Source: UBA4416 sp040387555
GTDB lineage: Bacteria > Bacteroidota > Bacteroidia > B-17B0 > Aurantibacillaceae
DNA length: 64,000 nucleotides
Direction: 5' to 3'
Assembly: GCA_040387555.1 (NCBI GenBank)
Contig: JAZKDO010000003.1
Span: forward strand, 496,001-560,000
Position numbers and translations under genes: made by a program. The notes under the pieces are model-generated. The model was not told where the DNA came from. It saw nothing but the letters and a program-made list of their open reading frames with translations, and searched no databases. This document shows positions 17,870 to 26,783 of this stretch, one piece after another (position 1 is the first letter of the stretch; every line of letters starts with the position of its first letter).

Positions 17870-18841
17870 TTAAAATCCTAAAACTTCTCTTACTTGTTTT
17901 AATTTTTCCTGGGCTATCTTCTTTGCTTTAGCTTCTCCTATCTGCAATTCTTTTTCTAATTGAGCAGTATCATTCATAAGCTCGTTATATCGCATTCTCT
18001 GATTTGCGAATTTAGATAATATCATTTCATACAATGCTGTTTTTGCATGCCCATAACCATAATTACCTTTCAAGTAATTATCGCGCATTTCTGAAATGTG
18101 AACCCCTTCTGCAAGAAGCTTATAAATATTAAATACATTGCAGGTATCCGGGTCTTTGGGTTCCTCTAATGTTTTGGCATCAGTTACAATACTCATGACT
18201 ACTTTTTTCAATTCTTTTTCAGGTAAAAAGATATTGATAAAATTGTTGTATGACTTACTCATTTTCTGTCCATCTGTTCCCGGAACTATCATAACGTCTT
18301 CATCCACTTTTGCTTGAGGAAGCGTAAAGATTTCTTTTTCATACCGCACATTAAATTTAGAAGCAATATCACGAGCCATCTCTAAATGTTGTACCTGATC
18401 TTTTCCAACAGGCACAAAATCCGCATCATATAAAATGATATCCGCAGCCATTAATACGGGGTATGTAAATAATCCTGAATTCACATCGCTTAAGCGGTCA
18501 GATTTATCCTTGAATGAATGCGCGTTAGCCAGCATCGGGTATGGTGTAAAACAATTCAGATACCATGTAAGTTCGCACACTTCAGGTATTCTGCTTTGGC
18601 GATACAGCATGTTTTTTTCTGTATCAAAATTGAAAGCTAACCACGTTGCTGCTACTGAATTCACGCTGTGAATCCTAAGTGCCGCATCTTTTTGGGAAAT
18701 AAGAGAATGTAAATCAGCAATGAATAATAAAGAATTATTTCCCGGTTGTTTACTTAATTCAATAGCGGGTAAAATGGCCCCTAATATATTTCCTAAATGA
18801 GGTGTATTGTTGCTCGTTATTCCGGTTAGTATACGGGACAT
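17870..18841 (-). CDS. trpS: Tryptophanyl-tRNA synthetase
   Basis: The 323-residue class I aminoacyl-tRNA synthetase charges tRNA-Trp with tryptophan in the cytoplasm. It has the HIGH-like TPHLGN motif at about residues 13-18 and the KMSKS loop (DGQKMSKSYNN) at about 191-201. Length and the motif GKDQVQHLEMARDIA fit bacterial TrpS. It begins 12 bases after the lpxA stop, so it is probably the last gene of the lpxD - lpxC/fabZ - lpxA unit. Confidence 0.96.
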   Translation of the reverse strand: MSRILTGITSNNTPHLGNILGAILPAIELSKQPGNNSLLFIADLHSLISQKDAALRIHSVNSVAATWLAFNFDTEKNMLYRQSRIPEVCELTWYLNCFTPYPMLANAHSFKDKSDRLSDVNSGLFTYPVLMAADIILYDADFVPVGKDQVQHLEMARDIASKFNVRYEKEIFTLPQAKVDEDVMIVPGTDGQKMSKSYNNFINIFLPEKELKKVVMSIVTDAKTLEEPKDPDTCNVFNIYKLLAEGVHISEMRDNYLKGNYGYGHAKTALYEMILSKFANQRMRYNELMNDTAQLEKELQIGEAKAKKIAQEKLKQVREVLGF

Positions 18842-18853
18842 TTTTGAATAGAT

Positions 18854-19627
18854 TTAAATACCTTTAACAATTCCGTCTTTGGACTCTCTGATAAAATTGA
18901 CAATTTGTTTTCGACTTGCTGAGTCAGGTATTTCCTGTTCCACTAATTCCAAAGCGTTGGTAATGTTATGGCCGCGCACAAATATTAAACGATAAATATC
19001 TTCAATCTGATTAATGGTTTCTTTATCAAAACCTCTTCTTGATAAACCAACAGAGTTCACGCCAATGTATTGAAGCGGTTCACGTGCCACACGGATATAC
19101 GGTGGTACATTTTTTCTCACTTTGGTTGCGGCGGCTAAAAAACAATGCATGCCTACAATTACGAATTGTTGAATGGCCGCATAACCTTCAACAATAACAA
19201 AATCTTCAATCGTTACATGTCCGGCTAAACCTACATAATTGGCAAGGATCACATTGTTGCCAACGATGCAATCATGTGCAATATGCGCATAGGCCATAAT
19301 TAGACAATTGTCACCAACAGATGTAATCATCCGGTCAGCTGTGCCTTTATGAATTGTGGCATATTCACGAATGATAGTATTGTTACCAATGGTTGTTAAT
19401 GCTTTCTCCCCTTTGTATTTTAAATCCTGTGAAACAATTCCTACTAATGCTCCGGGAAATATCTGACAATCATTTCCAATTGTTGTATCCGGATAAATAA
19501 TCGCGTTTGGATGAATATGTGTATTGTCGCCAATAGTTACATCATCATACACAGTTGCGAAAGGCTCTATGGTAACATTATTACCTATTTTAGCTTTAGG
19601 ACTAACGTTTGCAAGAGGTGAAATCAT
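18854..19627 (-). CDS. lpxA: UDP-N-acetylglucosamine acyltransferase LpxA
   Basis: The 257-residue protein is a left-handed beta-helix acyltransferase built of hexapeptide repeats from residue 2 (SPLANVSPKAKIGNNVTIEP) to about 185. The active-site region YAHIAHDCIVGNNVILAN contains the catalytic His of the family, and RRGFDKETI marks the C-terminal helical domain. It transfers a 3-hydroxyacyl chain from ACP to UDP-GlcNAc, the first step of lipid A synthesis. Its ATG follows the lpxC/fabZ stop by 21 bases, consistent with cotranscription. Confidence 0.96.
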   Translation of the reverse strand: MISPLANVSPKAKIGNNVTIEPFATVYDDVTIGDNTHIHPNAIIYPDTTIGNDCQIFPGALVGIVSQDLKYKGEKALTTIGNNTIIREYATIHKGTADRMITSVGDNCLIMAYAHIAHDCIVGNNVILANYVGLAGHVTIEDFVIVEGYAAIQQFVIVGMHCFLAAATKVRKNVPPYIRVAREPLQYIGVNSVGLSRRGFDKETINQIEDIYRLIFVRGHNITNALELVEQEIPDSASRKQIVNFIRESKDGIVKGI

Positions 19628-19648
19628 ATATTATTTTATTGATTTTAT

Positions 19649-21079
19649 TTATGCTAATTGAGCTTCAGTTGTTTTCACTTCGTGGCCTTTTACTTTCACG
19701 ATTTGCGCCATCATTTCACCCTCCATTACAGGTTTGTTGTTTACATAAGCAACTCCACGCATATGGCAAATTCCACGGCGAATAGGAGTAACCAGGTGCA
19801 AACTAAATACAAGTGTATCTCCGGGAACAACTTTTTGTTTGAACTTCACATTATCAATTTTGATAAAATAAGTCAGGTAGTTTTCAGGATCAGGAACCGT
19901 TCCTAATACTAAAACGCCACCGCATTGTGCCATTGCTTCAATGATCAAAACACCCGGCATAACCGGATTGTCAGGAAAATGACCTTTGAAAAATTCTTCA
20001 TTCAAAGTCACATTTTTAATTCCTATCACATGTTTATCTGACATTTCCATGATCTTATCTACCAACATCATCGGCTGACGGTGTGGCAATAATTTCATGA
20101 TATCCATTGTGTTCATTATAGGCGGTTTATTCAAATCAATTTTCGGGTAATCTTTTTCTGCCTTTTGAATTTTAGCTAATGCTTTTAATTTTTTCGCAAA
20201 AGCAACATTACCTGCGTGTCCTGGTAAAGCCGCTAGTACATGAATTTTCATTGGTTTACCAACCAAAGCTAAATCTCCAACGATATCCAGTAATTTGTGA
20301 CGGGCAGGTTCGTTGAAAAAACGAAGTTTCGTATTATTCAATACTCCTTTTCCTTTCACTTCAACATCCGGTTTATTAAATACCTTACGTAAGTAATTTA
20401 ATTTTTCTTCGGGCAATTCGCTATCCACTAAAACAATCGCATTATCCAAATCCCCACCTTTGATAAGGTTGTGTTCAAACAACGCTTCTAATTCTCTTAA
20501 GAAAACAAAGGTGCGGCATGGAGCAATTTCTTCTTTAAACTGGCCAATATTGTACATAGAGGCATGTTGTGTCCCTAACACTTCGCTGCCATAGTCTACC
20601 ATTACTGTAACGCGAAATTCATCCTGAGGCACAGCAAGCATTTCAACTCTCTTTATAGGATCTTCGAAAGTCAGGTTCTCGGTTAACTCATAGTAATCAC
20701 GAAAAGCTTCCTGTTCAACGCTACCGGCTGTTTCAAGCGCCTGAATAAAGTTTAAAGAACTTCCATCCATAATAGGCATTTCGGGCCCTGTTACCTGAAT
20801 CAAACAATTATCAATGTTCATTCCTACCAAAGCCGCTAATACATGTTCGGTAGTATGAACACGTGCGCCATTTTGCTCTAAGGTTGTGCCACGGGATGTA
20901 TCAACAACTAAATCACAATCTGCATCAATAGTAGGTTGGCCTTCCACATCCATTCGTTGAAATTTATACCAGTGATTTTCAGGTGCAGGATTAAACGTTA
21001 ATGTTACAGGTGCTCCTGTGTGCAAGCCTTTACCGGTAACGGAAACAGCTTTTTGGATAGTTCTTTGTTTGTCAGCCAT
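19649..21079 (-). CDS. lpxC: Bifunctional LpxC deacetylase / FabZ dehydratase
   Basis: The 476-residue protein joins two enzymes. Residues 1 to about 305 are LpxC, the zinc UDP-3-O-acyl-N-acetylglucosamine deacetylase that commits the cell to lipid A: HTTEH (75-79) and RHKLLDIVGD supply zinc ligands, and the second catalytic His is in PGHAGNVAFAKK. Residues about 325-476 are FabZ, the 3-hydroxyacyl-ACP dehydratase, with LLPHRQPMMLVDKI and the active-site GHFPDNPVMPGVLIIEAMAQ (His and Glu). The fusion is characteristic of Bacteroidota and puts under one gene two enzymes drawing on the same 3-hydroxyacyl-ACP pool. It sits between lpxD and lpxA with 16- and 21-base gaps. Confidence 0.96.
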   Translation of the reverse strand: MADKQRTIQKAVSVTGKGLHTGAPVTLTFNPAPENHWYKFQRMDVEGQPTIDADCDLVVDTSRGTTLEQNGARVHTTEHVLAALVGMNIDNCLIQVTGPEMPIMDGSSLNFIQALETAGSVEQEAFRDYYELTENLTFEDPIKRVEMLAVPQDEFRVTVMVDYGSEVLGTQHASMYNIGQFKEEIAPCRTFVFLRELEALFEHNLIKGGDLDNAIVLVDSELPEEKLNYLRKVFNKPDVEVKGKGVLNNTKLRFFNEPARHKLLDIVGDLALVGKPMKIHVLAALPGHAGNVAFAKKLKALAKIQKAEKDYPKIDLNKPPIMNTMDIMKLLPHRQPMMLVDKIMEMSDKHVIGIKNVTLNEEFFKGHFPDNPVMPGVLIIEAMAQCGGVLVLGTVPDPENYLTYFIKIDNVKFKQKVVPGDTLVFSLHLVTPIRRGICHMRGVAYVNNKPVMEGEMMAQIVKVKGHEVKTTEAQLA

Positions 21080-21095
21080 TATTTAGTACTTAATT

Positions 21096-22124
21096 TTATT
21101 TTAATTTTTTTTCAATATCCCGTAAACGATCATTCAATTTTGGTAAACTTCTGAATAGTACATAACTTCTTCTGAAATCACCTAAAGGAAACGATGGAGA
21201 ACCTTGTACAATTTCATTTTCTTTTTCGATAGATGAACCTACACCAGCTTGTCCTGCAATCTTAACACCGTCAGCAATTTTAATATGCCCTACAATACCA
21301 ACCTGAGCTGCTATCATTACATTTTTTCCTACTTTGGTTGAACCTGCAACGCCTGATAAGCCAGCGATAACCGTATTTTCACCAACTTCAACATTATGGG
21401 CAATCTGAACCAGGTTATCGAGTTTTACACCTTTACGCAAAATAGTTGAACCAAGCGTAGCTCTATCAATTGAACAGTTAGAACCGATTTCAATATTATC
21501 TTCAATAATCACATTTCCAATTTGCGGTACTTTGGCAAATTCTTTTCCATCCTGTGGAGCAAACCCAAAACCATCGCTCCCAATTACTGTGCTGGAATGT
21601 ACTGTTACGTTGTTTCCAATCTTACATTCGTGATAAACTTTTACTCCCGAAAATAAGGTTGTATTGTCGCCAATTGTACAATTATCGCCAATATACACAT
21701 GAGGATAAATTTTGGTGTTATTTCCTATTTTAACATTTTGTCCGATATAGGCAAAGGCGCCAATGTAGCAATCTGTTCCGTATTTGGCCGTTTCACTGAT
21801 AAAAGAAGGTTGTTCAATGCCTGTTTTATTGCCTTTGAACTGGTTATACATTTCCAGTAAGGTGGCAAAACTTGCATAGGAATCATCCACACGAATTAAC
21901 GTACAGCTGGGTTTTACTGGCTTCTCAAGAACTAATGTTTTATTTACAATGACAATACTTGAGTTTGTGTCGTAAATGTAATTAGTGTATTTTGGATTAG
22001 CCAAAAACGATAATGTTCCAGCCACTCCTTCCTCAATTTTTGAAAGATTTAATACTGTTGCATTTTCATTCCCTTCTACTGTTCCGCCTAATAAGGCTGC
22101 TATTTGTGCTGCAGAAAATTCCAT
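21096..22124 (-). CDS. lpxD: UDP-3-O-acylglucosamine N-acyltransferase LpxD
   Basis: The 342-residue protein has the LpxD N-terminal uridine-binding domain (about 1-100, SAAQIAALLGGTVEGN, LSFLANPKY) and a hexapeptide-repeat beta-helix (about 105-300). The catalytic His lies in the NLVQIAHNVEVGENTVIAG segment, and a short C-terminal helix follows. It adds the second, N-linked 3-hydroxyacyl chain to the deacetylated product of LpxC. It is the first gene of the lpx run on the minus strand; the 178-base region upstream holds the GC-rich hairpin element. Confidence 0.96.
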   Translation of the reverse strand: MEFSAAQIAALLGGTVEGNENATVLNLSKIEEGVAGTLSFLANPKYTNYIYDTNSSIVIVNKTLVLEKPVKPSCTLIRVDDSYASFATLLEMYNQFKGNKTGIEQPSFISETAKYGTDCYIGAFAYIGQNVKIGNNTKIYPHVYIGDNCTIGDNTTLFSGVKVYHECKIGNNVTVHSSTVIGSDGFGFAPQDGKEFAKVPQIGNVIIEDNIEIGSNCSIDRATLGSTILRKGVKLDNLVQIAHNVEVGENTVIAGLSGVAGSTKVGKNVMIAAQVGIVGHIKIADGVKIAGQAGVGSSIEKENEIVQGSPSFPLGDFRRSYVLFRSLPKLNDRLRDIEKKLK

Positions 22125-22221
22125 CTCTCAAATATACAGTTTTTATACAAAAAGGCAATATTTCAGTGCTTTTAGGGTTAATTTTCTGGTGAATTTTTTT
22201 TCAAAAAGGGATGCAAACGGA

Positions 22222-22292
22222 AAGCCCCTGCATGCAGCTTCAGCGGAATGCAGGGCTTGAAGTGACAGCCCGGTGTTCGCCAGTTCGCGAAC
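22222..22292. repeat. GC-rich double hairpin, probable dispersed repeat element
   Basis: In AT-rich surroundings this island holds two inverted repeats. AAGCCCCTGCAT (22222-22233) pairs with ATGCAGGGCTT (22248-22258) with one bulged C; GTTCGC (22275-22280) pairs with GCGAAC (22287-22292). It lies between the trmH stop and the lpxD start. The composition and hairpin layout recall GC-rich intergenic repeats seen across Bacteroidota genomes; that resemblance is from memory and unverified. A spurious minus-strand frame crosses it. Confidence 0.55.
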
Positions 22293-22302
22293 ATGTGCCC
22301 AA

Positions 22303-23001
22303 TTATTTTTCCAGACTGGCATAATACTTTGCATCAAATTCTTTGATGATCAAATCATGCTTACGAACCGAGGCTTTCAGCCATTCGATATAAATGTCGC
22401 GTTTCTCTTCCTCTGAAAGTCTGTAGTTTTGGACTTCTTTACGAATTCTCGAACTTAAATGATACATACACAATGCCGCACATACACTAATATTAAAGCT
22501 TTCTGTAAAACCATACATGGGTAATTTTACAAATTCATCGGCCGCATCTTCTACATCTTTGGTAATGCCCGTTAATTCTGTTCCAAATACTAATGCAAAT
22601 GGTTTTGAAACATCCAATTCATCTAAAGATACGCTGTTTTTATGGAGTGAAGTGGCTACAATTTTGTATCCCCGGCTTTTCAAATCTGCTAAGCAAGCTT
22701 GTGTATTATTTTCAAATTTCTGGTAACGATTTAATGTTAGCCATTGAGTGGAACCCATAGAAACATCTTCACTGATCTTATATTTATTGCGGTTCTCAAT
22801 AAAATTAGTGGTTTGAATGCCGAATATATCTGCACTTCGCAACACAGCACTAAAATTATGGGTTTGGTAAACATCTTCCAATACCAACGACATGTGGTTG
22901 GTTCTTTCTTCTAATACATCGTGCAAACGTCCTCTCCGGCGCTCGCTCACAAATCCTTCAAGATACTCAGTCAGGGCTTTTTTGTAGGCTAAATCAGGCA
23001 T
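22303..23001 (-). CDS. trmH: SpoU-family tRNA (Gm18) 2'-O-methyltransferase TrmH
   Basis: The 232-residue SPOUT enzyme has the three family motifs: NFSAVLRSADIFGI (motif 1, catalytic Arg), FALVFGTELTG (motif 2) and KLPMYGFTESFNISVCAALCMY (motif 3, the knotted SAM site). Its N-terminal RRGRLHDVLEERTNHMSLVLEDVYQTHN and the C-terminal basic helix favour TrmH, which methylates G18 in the D-loop of tRNA, over the rRNA-specific RlmB. Assignment to the exact nucleotide is inferred. The gene precedes the lpx run but is separated from it by 178 bases with a GC-rich hairpin island. Confidence 0.88.
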   Translation of the reverse strand: MPDLAYKKALTEYLEGFVSERRRGRLHDVLEERTNHMSLVLEDVYQTHNFSAVLRSADIFGIQTTNFIENRNKYKISEDVSMGSTQWLTLNRYQKFENNTQACLADLKSRGYKIVATSLHKNSVSLDELDVSKPFALVFGTELTGITKDVEDAADEFVKLPMYGFTESFNISVCAALCMYHLSSRIRKEVQNYRLSEEEKRDIYIEWLKASVRKHDLIIKEFDAKYYASLEK

Positions 23002-23110
23002 TTGGCAAAGATATACTTTTTATATAATTCCACTAATTAACCTTTATAAAGGATTGCTGTTAGCCTTAAATCGCTAAATTATGCGTACATTCGCAAAAAA
23101 TAAAATAACA

Positions 23111-24994
23111 ATGAGTAGAGACAGTAGCGGGCCTAGAAAAACTTTTTCAAAAGGAGGTTCATCCGATTTCAATAAAAGGAAATCATTTTCAAGTTCAGAA
23201 AAACCAAAAAGACCATATAAATCATCAGGATCTGAGGGTTCTTCTTTTAAGAAAAAAGATGGTGATTCAACAGAAAAACGTTCTTATACTAAAAGAGATA
23301 GTTCTGAAAGCCGTCCTCGCAAGAGTTATGGTGATTCAGAAAAATCAGGAGAAAAAAGAACTTACGGAAAGAGACTGGATGGTAGTTTTAAATCAAAGCC
23401 AAGCGGATATAGTGATGGAGAAAAACGTTCGTACACAAAAAGAGATAGTTCAGAAGAAAGACCACGCAGAAGTTCAGGAGATGGAGAAAGAAAGCCATTT
23501 GTGAAACGTGAAGATGGTAAATACGAAAGCGCCGGCCCTCGTAAAAGTTATGGTGATGGAGAAAAACGTTCTTATACAAAGAGAGAAGATTCAGACAGGC
23601 CACGCAGAGATTCAGGAGATGGTGAAAGAAAACCATTTGTGAAACGTGAAGACGGAAAATATGAAAGTGCTGGTCCGCGCAAAAGTTATGGTGATGGAGA
23701 AAAACGTTCCTACACAAAAAGAGATGATTCAGACAAGCCACGCAGGAGTTCAGGAGATGGTGAAAGAAAGCCATTTGTGAAACGTGAAGATGGAAAATAC
23801 GAAAGTGCAAGCCCTCGTAAGAGTTATGGTGACGGAGAAAAACGTTCTTATACAAAGAGAGATGATTCAGACAGACCACGCAGAAGTTCAGGCGATGGTG
23901 AGAGAAAACCATTTGTGAAACGTGAAGATGGGAAATATGAAAGTGCTAGTCCGCGTAAGAGCTATGGTGACGGAGAAAAACGTTCTTATACAAAGAGAGA
24001 TAGTTCAGAAGAAAGACCACGCAGAAGTTCAGGAGAAAGTGAAAGAACACCATTTGTGAAACGTGAAGATGGCAAATACGAAAGCGCTGGTCCGCGTAAA
24101 AGTTATGGTGATGGAGAAAAACGTTCATATACCAAAAGAGAGGATTCAGGAAAGCCAAGCAAGAGTTTTGAGAGAAGAGATTTTGATAAACCTTATGAAC
24201 CGAAACTTTCTAAATCACAAAAGGTAGTTGAGAAATCAAAAAAAGCAGGACCTTCCAAAACATCGGATCAAAAAGATGTATCGGACGATGCAGTTCGTTT
24301 AAATCGTTATGTTGCTAATGCAGGGATTTGTTCCCGCAGAGAAGCTGACGTTTTGATTGCAACCGGTGTGGTAACCGTTAATGGAAAAATTGTGACAGAG
24401 ATGGGTTACAAAGTAAATCCAACCGATGTAGTAACTTATGGCGGCGTGCCAATTAAAAACGAAACCAAAAAATATTTAATTTTAAATAAACCAAAGGATT
24501 ACATCACTACAATGGATGATCCGGAGGAGCGCAAAACTGTTATGGAGTTGATCCGTAAAGCATGTAAAGAGCGTTTATATCCGGTAGGAAGGTTAGACAG
24601 AAATACAACAGGCTTGTTATTGTTCACCAATGACGGTGATATGACCGCTAAATTAACGCATCCAAAGTTTGAAGTGCGTAAAGTGTACCATGTTACGCTT
24701 GACAAAAAAATGACAACTGAAGATTACAGAACTTTAGTTGAAGGTGTTGAGTTAGCGGATGGCTTTATTAAACCGGATGCTGTTGAATTTGTTGGTGCGG
24801 GAAAATTTGAGCTGGGTGTTGAAATTCATAGCGGTAAGAATCGTATTGTTCGCCGTATGTTCGAACACTTAGGTTATGAAGTGATGAAGCTTGACAGGGT
24901 TGCTTTTGCAGGCATCACTAAAAAAGATTTACCACGTGCAAAATACCGTTTCTTAACTGAGAAAGAAGTAGCCTTTTTGAAAATGCTTGGATAA
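23111..24994 (+). CDS. RluB/RsuA-family pseudouridine synthase with long repetitive basic arm
   Basis: From the ATG at 23111 (MSRDSSG) the protein has 627 residues. About the first 390 are a low-complexity arm rich in Lys, Arg, Ser, Asp and Gly, with five 46-47-residue repeats (GDGEKRSYTKR...PRR.SG....PFVKREDGKYES..PRKSY). The last 240 are the enzyme: an S4 RNA-binding domain (RLNRYVANAGICSRREADVLI) and the RsuA/RluB catalytic domain (PVGRLDRNTTGLLLFTNDG with the catalytic Asp, SGKNRIVRRMFEHLGY). It should isomerise uridine in rRNA, probably 23S as for RluB. Another ATG lies 30 bases upstream in frame, but a TACATTCG promoter-like box falls inside that stretch, so the downstream ATG is preferred. 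Confidence 0.88.
   Translation: MSRDSSGPRKTFSKGGSSDFNKRKSFSSSEKPKRPYKSSGSEGSSFKKKDGDSTEKRSYTKRDSSESRPRKSYGDSEKSGEKRTYGKRLDGSFKSKPSGYSDGEKRSYTKRDSSEERPRRSSGDGERKPFVKREDGKYESAGPRKSYGDGEKRSYTKREDSDRPRRDSGDGERKPFVKREDGKYESAGPRKSYGDGEKRSYTKRDDSDKPRRSSGDGERKPFVKREDGKYESASPRKSYGDGEKRSYTKRDDSDRPRRSSGDGERKPFVKREDGKYESASPRKSYGDGEKRSYTKRDSSEERPRRSSGESERTPFVKREDGKYESAGPRKSYGDGEKRSYTKREDSGKPSKSFERRDFDKPYEPKLSKSQKVVEKSKKAGPSKTSDQKDVSDDAVRLNRYVANAGICSRREADVLIATGVVTVNGKIVTEMGYKVNPTDVVTYGGVPIKNETKKYLILNKPKDYITTMDDPEERKTVMELIRKACKERLYPVGRLDRNTTGLLLFTNDGDMTAKLTHPKFEVRKVYHVTLDKKMTTEDYRTLVEGVELADGFIKPDAVEFVGAGKFELGVEIHSGKNRIVRRMFEHLGYEVMKLDRVAFAGITKKDLPRAKYRFLTEKEVAFLKMLG
23414..24109 (+). repeat. Coding tandem repeat, five units of 138-141 bp
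   Basis: Units begin at 23414, 23555, 23693, 23831 and 23969, with a partial sixth at 24110. The spacing is 141, 138, 138, 138 and 141 bp, the longer units gaining one codon (SSEERP instead of SDRP or SDKP). Identity between units is very high at DNA level, pointing to recent expansion or gene-conversion homogenisation. Confidence 0.95.
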
Positions 24995-25025
24995 GAGACT
25001 AAAAAGACAATTAGACTAAAGAGAT

Positions 25026-25056
25026 AAAAGAGATGTATTTTTGTACATCTCTTTTT
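25026..25056 (+). terminator. Terminator after the pseudouridine synthase gene
   Basis: AAAAGAGATGTA (25026-25037) pairs with TACATCTCTTTT around a 6-base loop and runs into further T residues. It lies 32 bases after the stop codon. Confidence 0.85.
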
Positions 25057-25107
25057 ATTTATGTCAGTGACAAACTTTAATTAAAGATCATTAATTAATA
25101 GATAACT

Positions 25108-25461
25108 ATGAATAAAATATATTACCTCTCGACCTGCGACACTTGCAAACGCATTATTACTGAATTGGGTTTAAAGGAAAAGGGATTCTTGTTTCAGGAT
25201 ATTAAAACAGAAAAAATAACAGCATCACAACTGGAAGAAATGAAAAACGCTGTTGGGAGCTATGAAGCTTTATTTAGCCGTATTGCCAGAAAATATAAAG
25301 AGCTGGGTTTAGCTTCGAAACAACTTACTGAAACGGATTATAAAAATTATATCCTCGAAGAATATACGTTCCTGAAACGCCCAGTTATTTTTATTGGAAA
25401 GAAAGTGTTTGTTGGAAATACGAAAGGTGTAATTGCAGAGGCAAAAACAGAATTAAGTTAG
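25108..25461 (+). CDS. ArsC/Spx-family thioredoxin-fold protein
   Basis: The 117-residue product has the thioredoxin-like ArsC fold. YLSTCDTCKRIITEL carries CxxC at residues 10-13, the spacing seen in Spx/MgsR/YffB-type members, with RPVIFIGKKVFVGN near the C terminus, matching the family cis-Pro region. True arsenate reductases have a single Cys and a conserved Arg set; this may instead be a redox regulator or glutathione-dependent reductase, and no ars genes are nearby. Its last 9 bases overlap the 3' end of the convergent glycosyltransferase gene. Confidence 0.75.
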   Translation: MNKIYYLSTCDTCKRIITELGLKEKGFLFQDIKTEKITASQLEEMKNAVGSYEALFSRIARKYKELGLASKQLTETDYKNYILEEYTFLKRPVIFIGKKVFVGNTKGVIAEAKTELS

Positions 25462-26574
25462 TAATTCAATCAGCTTTTTTGTTTTCTCCGCATTGTTCAT
25501 GGAAACAACCAATGATTTTCTTTTTGCAATTTCTTCAGCGCTAAATTCTTTTGGAAATAAAATATTTATCTGATCGATATATTCATTAGCTGAATCAGCA
25601 ATGCAGCATGTCTTTATCAGATCAGTACCTGTTAACATTTTTGAGTTAGCAATCACAAATCTTCCTGAATATAATACATTTAATAATTTTAATTTTAAGC
25701 CGGTGGCCTGTTCGGTATATAAACAATGAATTTGGGCATCATTGATGAGTGATTGCATCTCCGCTTCAGAACAATTTGGTTTTAATGTTATGTGTTTATA
25801 TTGATTAACGGAATCACTTAAATGTTGAGGTGGATTTAAACCCGCAATAATTACCGGAAGATTTATTTTTGAAAAAACATGTTTAATCAACCATAATGCT
25901 GCATTATAGTTTTCGGAAATGGATAAATTACCATGATATAAAACATAATCTCCTTGTCCCACTTTGCATTGCAATTCATCAAAAGGATGGAAGCTTGGTA
26001 AATACATAGCCGGAGTATCAGGATATGTTTTTTTGAAATACATCAGGTCTGTCTCAGAGACAGATAAAATATAATCAGCATGAGTAATTTGTTTTTCGAA
26101 ACGTTTTAGCTTAAAAGCTTCCACCTTCAGGTAAATTTTTTTTAGAAAAGATTTTTCACCTTTAGCTAACTCCAAAAAATAGTCATGTTCGATATTGCTG
26201 TGCCGGAATATTTTTTTTCTTCCTTTTAAGTCAGGATCATTTAATAAATAACAAGTGTGTAATACTTCAAATAAGATCGGGTAATTATCCTTCAATAAAT
26301 TTTCCTTCAGGTTTTGATGCATTCTTGAAATGACATTATAGGGCAGAAATGAAAATTGATTGTTAAGAGAAATATCTCTTTTGTAATAATAAACGGTGTC
26401 ACATAATTTTTCTAATTCCAGGGCATGTTTTCGGCTACCATATTCAAAGCAATGTAAAATAATTTTGATACCCTGTTCATTTAAACATCTGATTTTATGA
26501 AACACATCAATTGCACCCCCATAGTTTGCAGGGTAGGGGATATCAAAAGAAATGATATGTAAATAGCTTTGCAC
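25453..26574 (-). CDS. GT4/GT1-type glycosyltransferase
   Basis: The 373-residue protein has a GT-B architecture. The N-terminal domain contains DIPYPANYGGAIDVFHKIRCLNEQG, with the Gly-rich loop near the acceptor site. The C-terminal donor domain starts at about residue 210 (DYVLYHGNLSISENYNAALWLIKHVF) and ends in YTEQATGLKLKLLNVLYSGRFVIAN, the nucleotide-sugar binding E..G(L/I)K motif. No signal peptide is present, so it acts on the cytoplasmic side, probably on envelope polysaccharide or lipid-linked sugar. Donor and acceptor are unknown. It stands alone on the minus strand, tail-to-tail with the ArsC-like gene. Confidence 0.8.
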   Translation of the reverse strand: MQSYLHIISFDIPYPANYGGAIDVFHKIRCLNEQGIKIILHCFEYGSRKHALELEKLCDTVYYYKRDISLNNQFSFLPYNVISRMHQNLKENLLKDNYPILFEVLHTCYLLNDPDLKGRKKIFRHSNIEHDYFLELAKGEKSFLKKIYLKVEAFKLKRFEKQITHADYILSVSETDLMYFKKTYPDTPAMYLPSFHPFDELQCKVGQGDYVLYHGNLSISENYNAALWLIKHVFSKINLPVIIAGLNPPQHLSDSVNQYKHITLKPNCSEAEMQSLINDAQIHCLYTEQATGLKLKLLNVLYSGRFVIANSKMLTGTDLIKTCCIADSANEYIDQINILFPKEFSAEEIAKRKSLVVSMNNAEKTKKLIELLT

Positions 26575-26783
26575 TAAAGCAAAGATAATTTAAAAAATGA
26601 ATTGGAGGGAGTGGATTTTAAATCACATAGGACATAGTAATAGATTTACAAAAAGAGAGGAGAAGACACTTCGCTTTAAGAATAGAATTCTCTTTTAAGA
26701 AACGTTTTTCTATCTGCTACTCATTCTCTTTTTTTCTATGAATCTATGTAGTTAATTTTTTAATTAATTTTTAATCAATAGAA

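Noticed and set aside
22143..22337. 64-codon minus-strand frame between trmH and lpxD
   Set aside because: It is a translation of the GC-rich hairpin element and overlaps the 3' end of trmH; frames across such repeats are commonly spurious.
23388..23912. 174-codon antisense frame opposite the pseudouridine synthase repeats
   Set aside because: It exists only because the repeat is a multiple of three and lacks stops on the other strand; the sequence is repetitive His/Leu/Asn/Phe.
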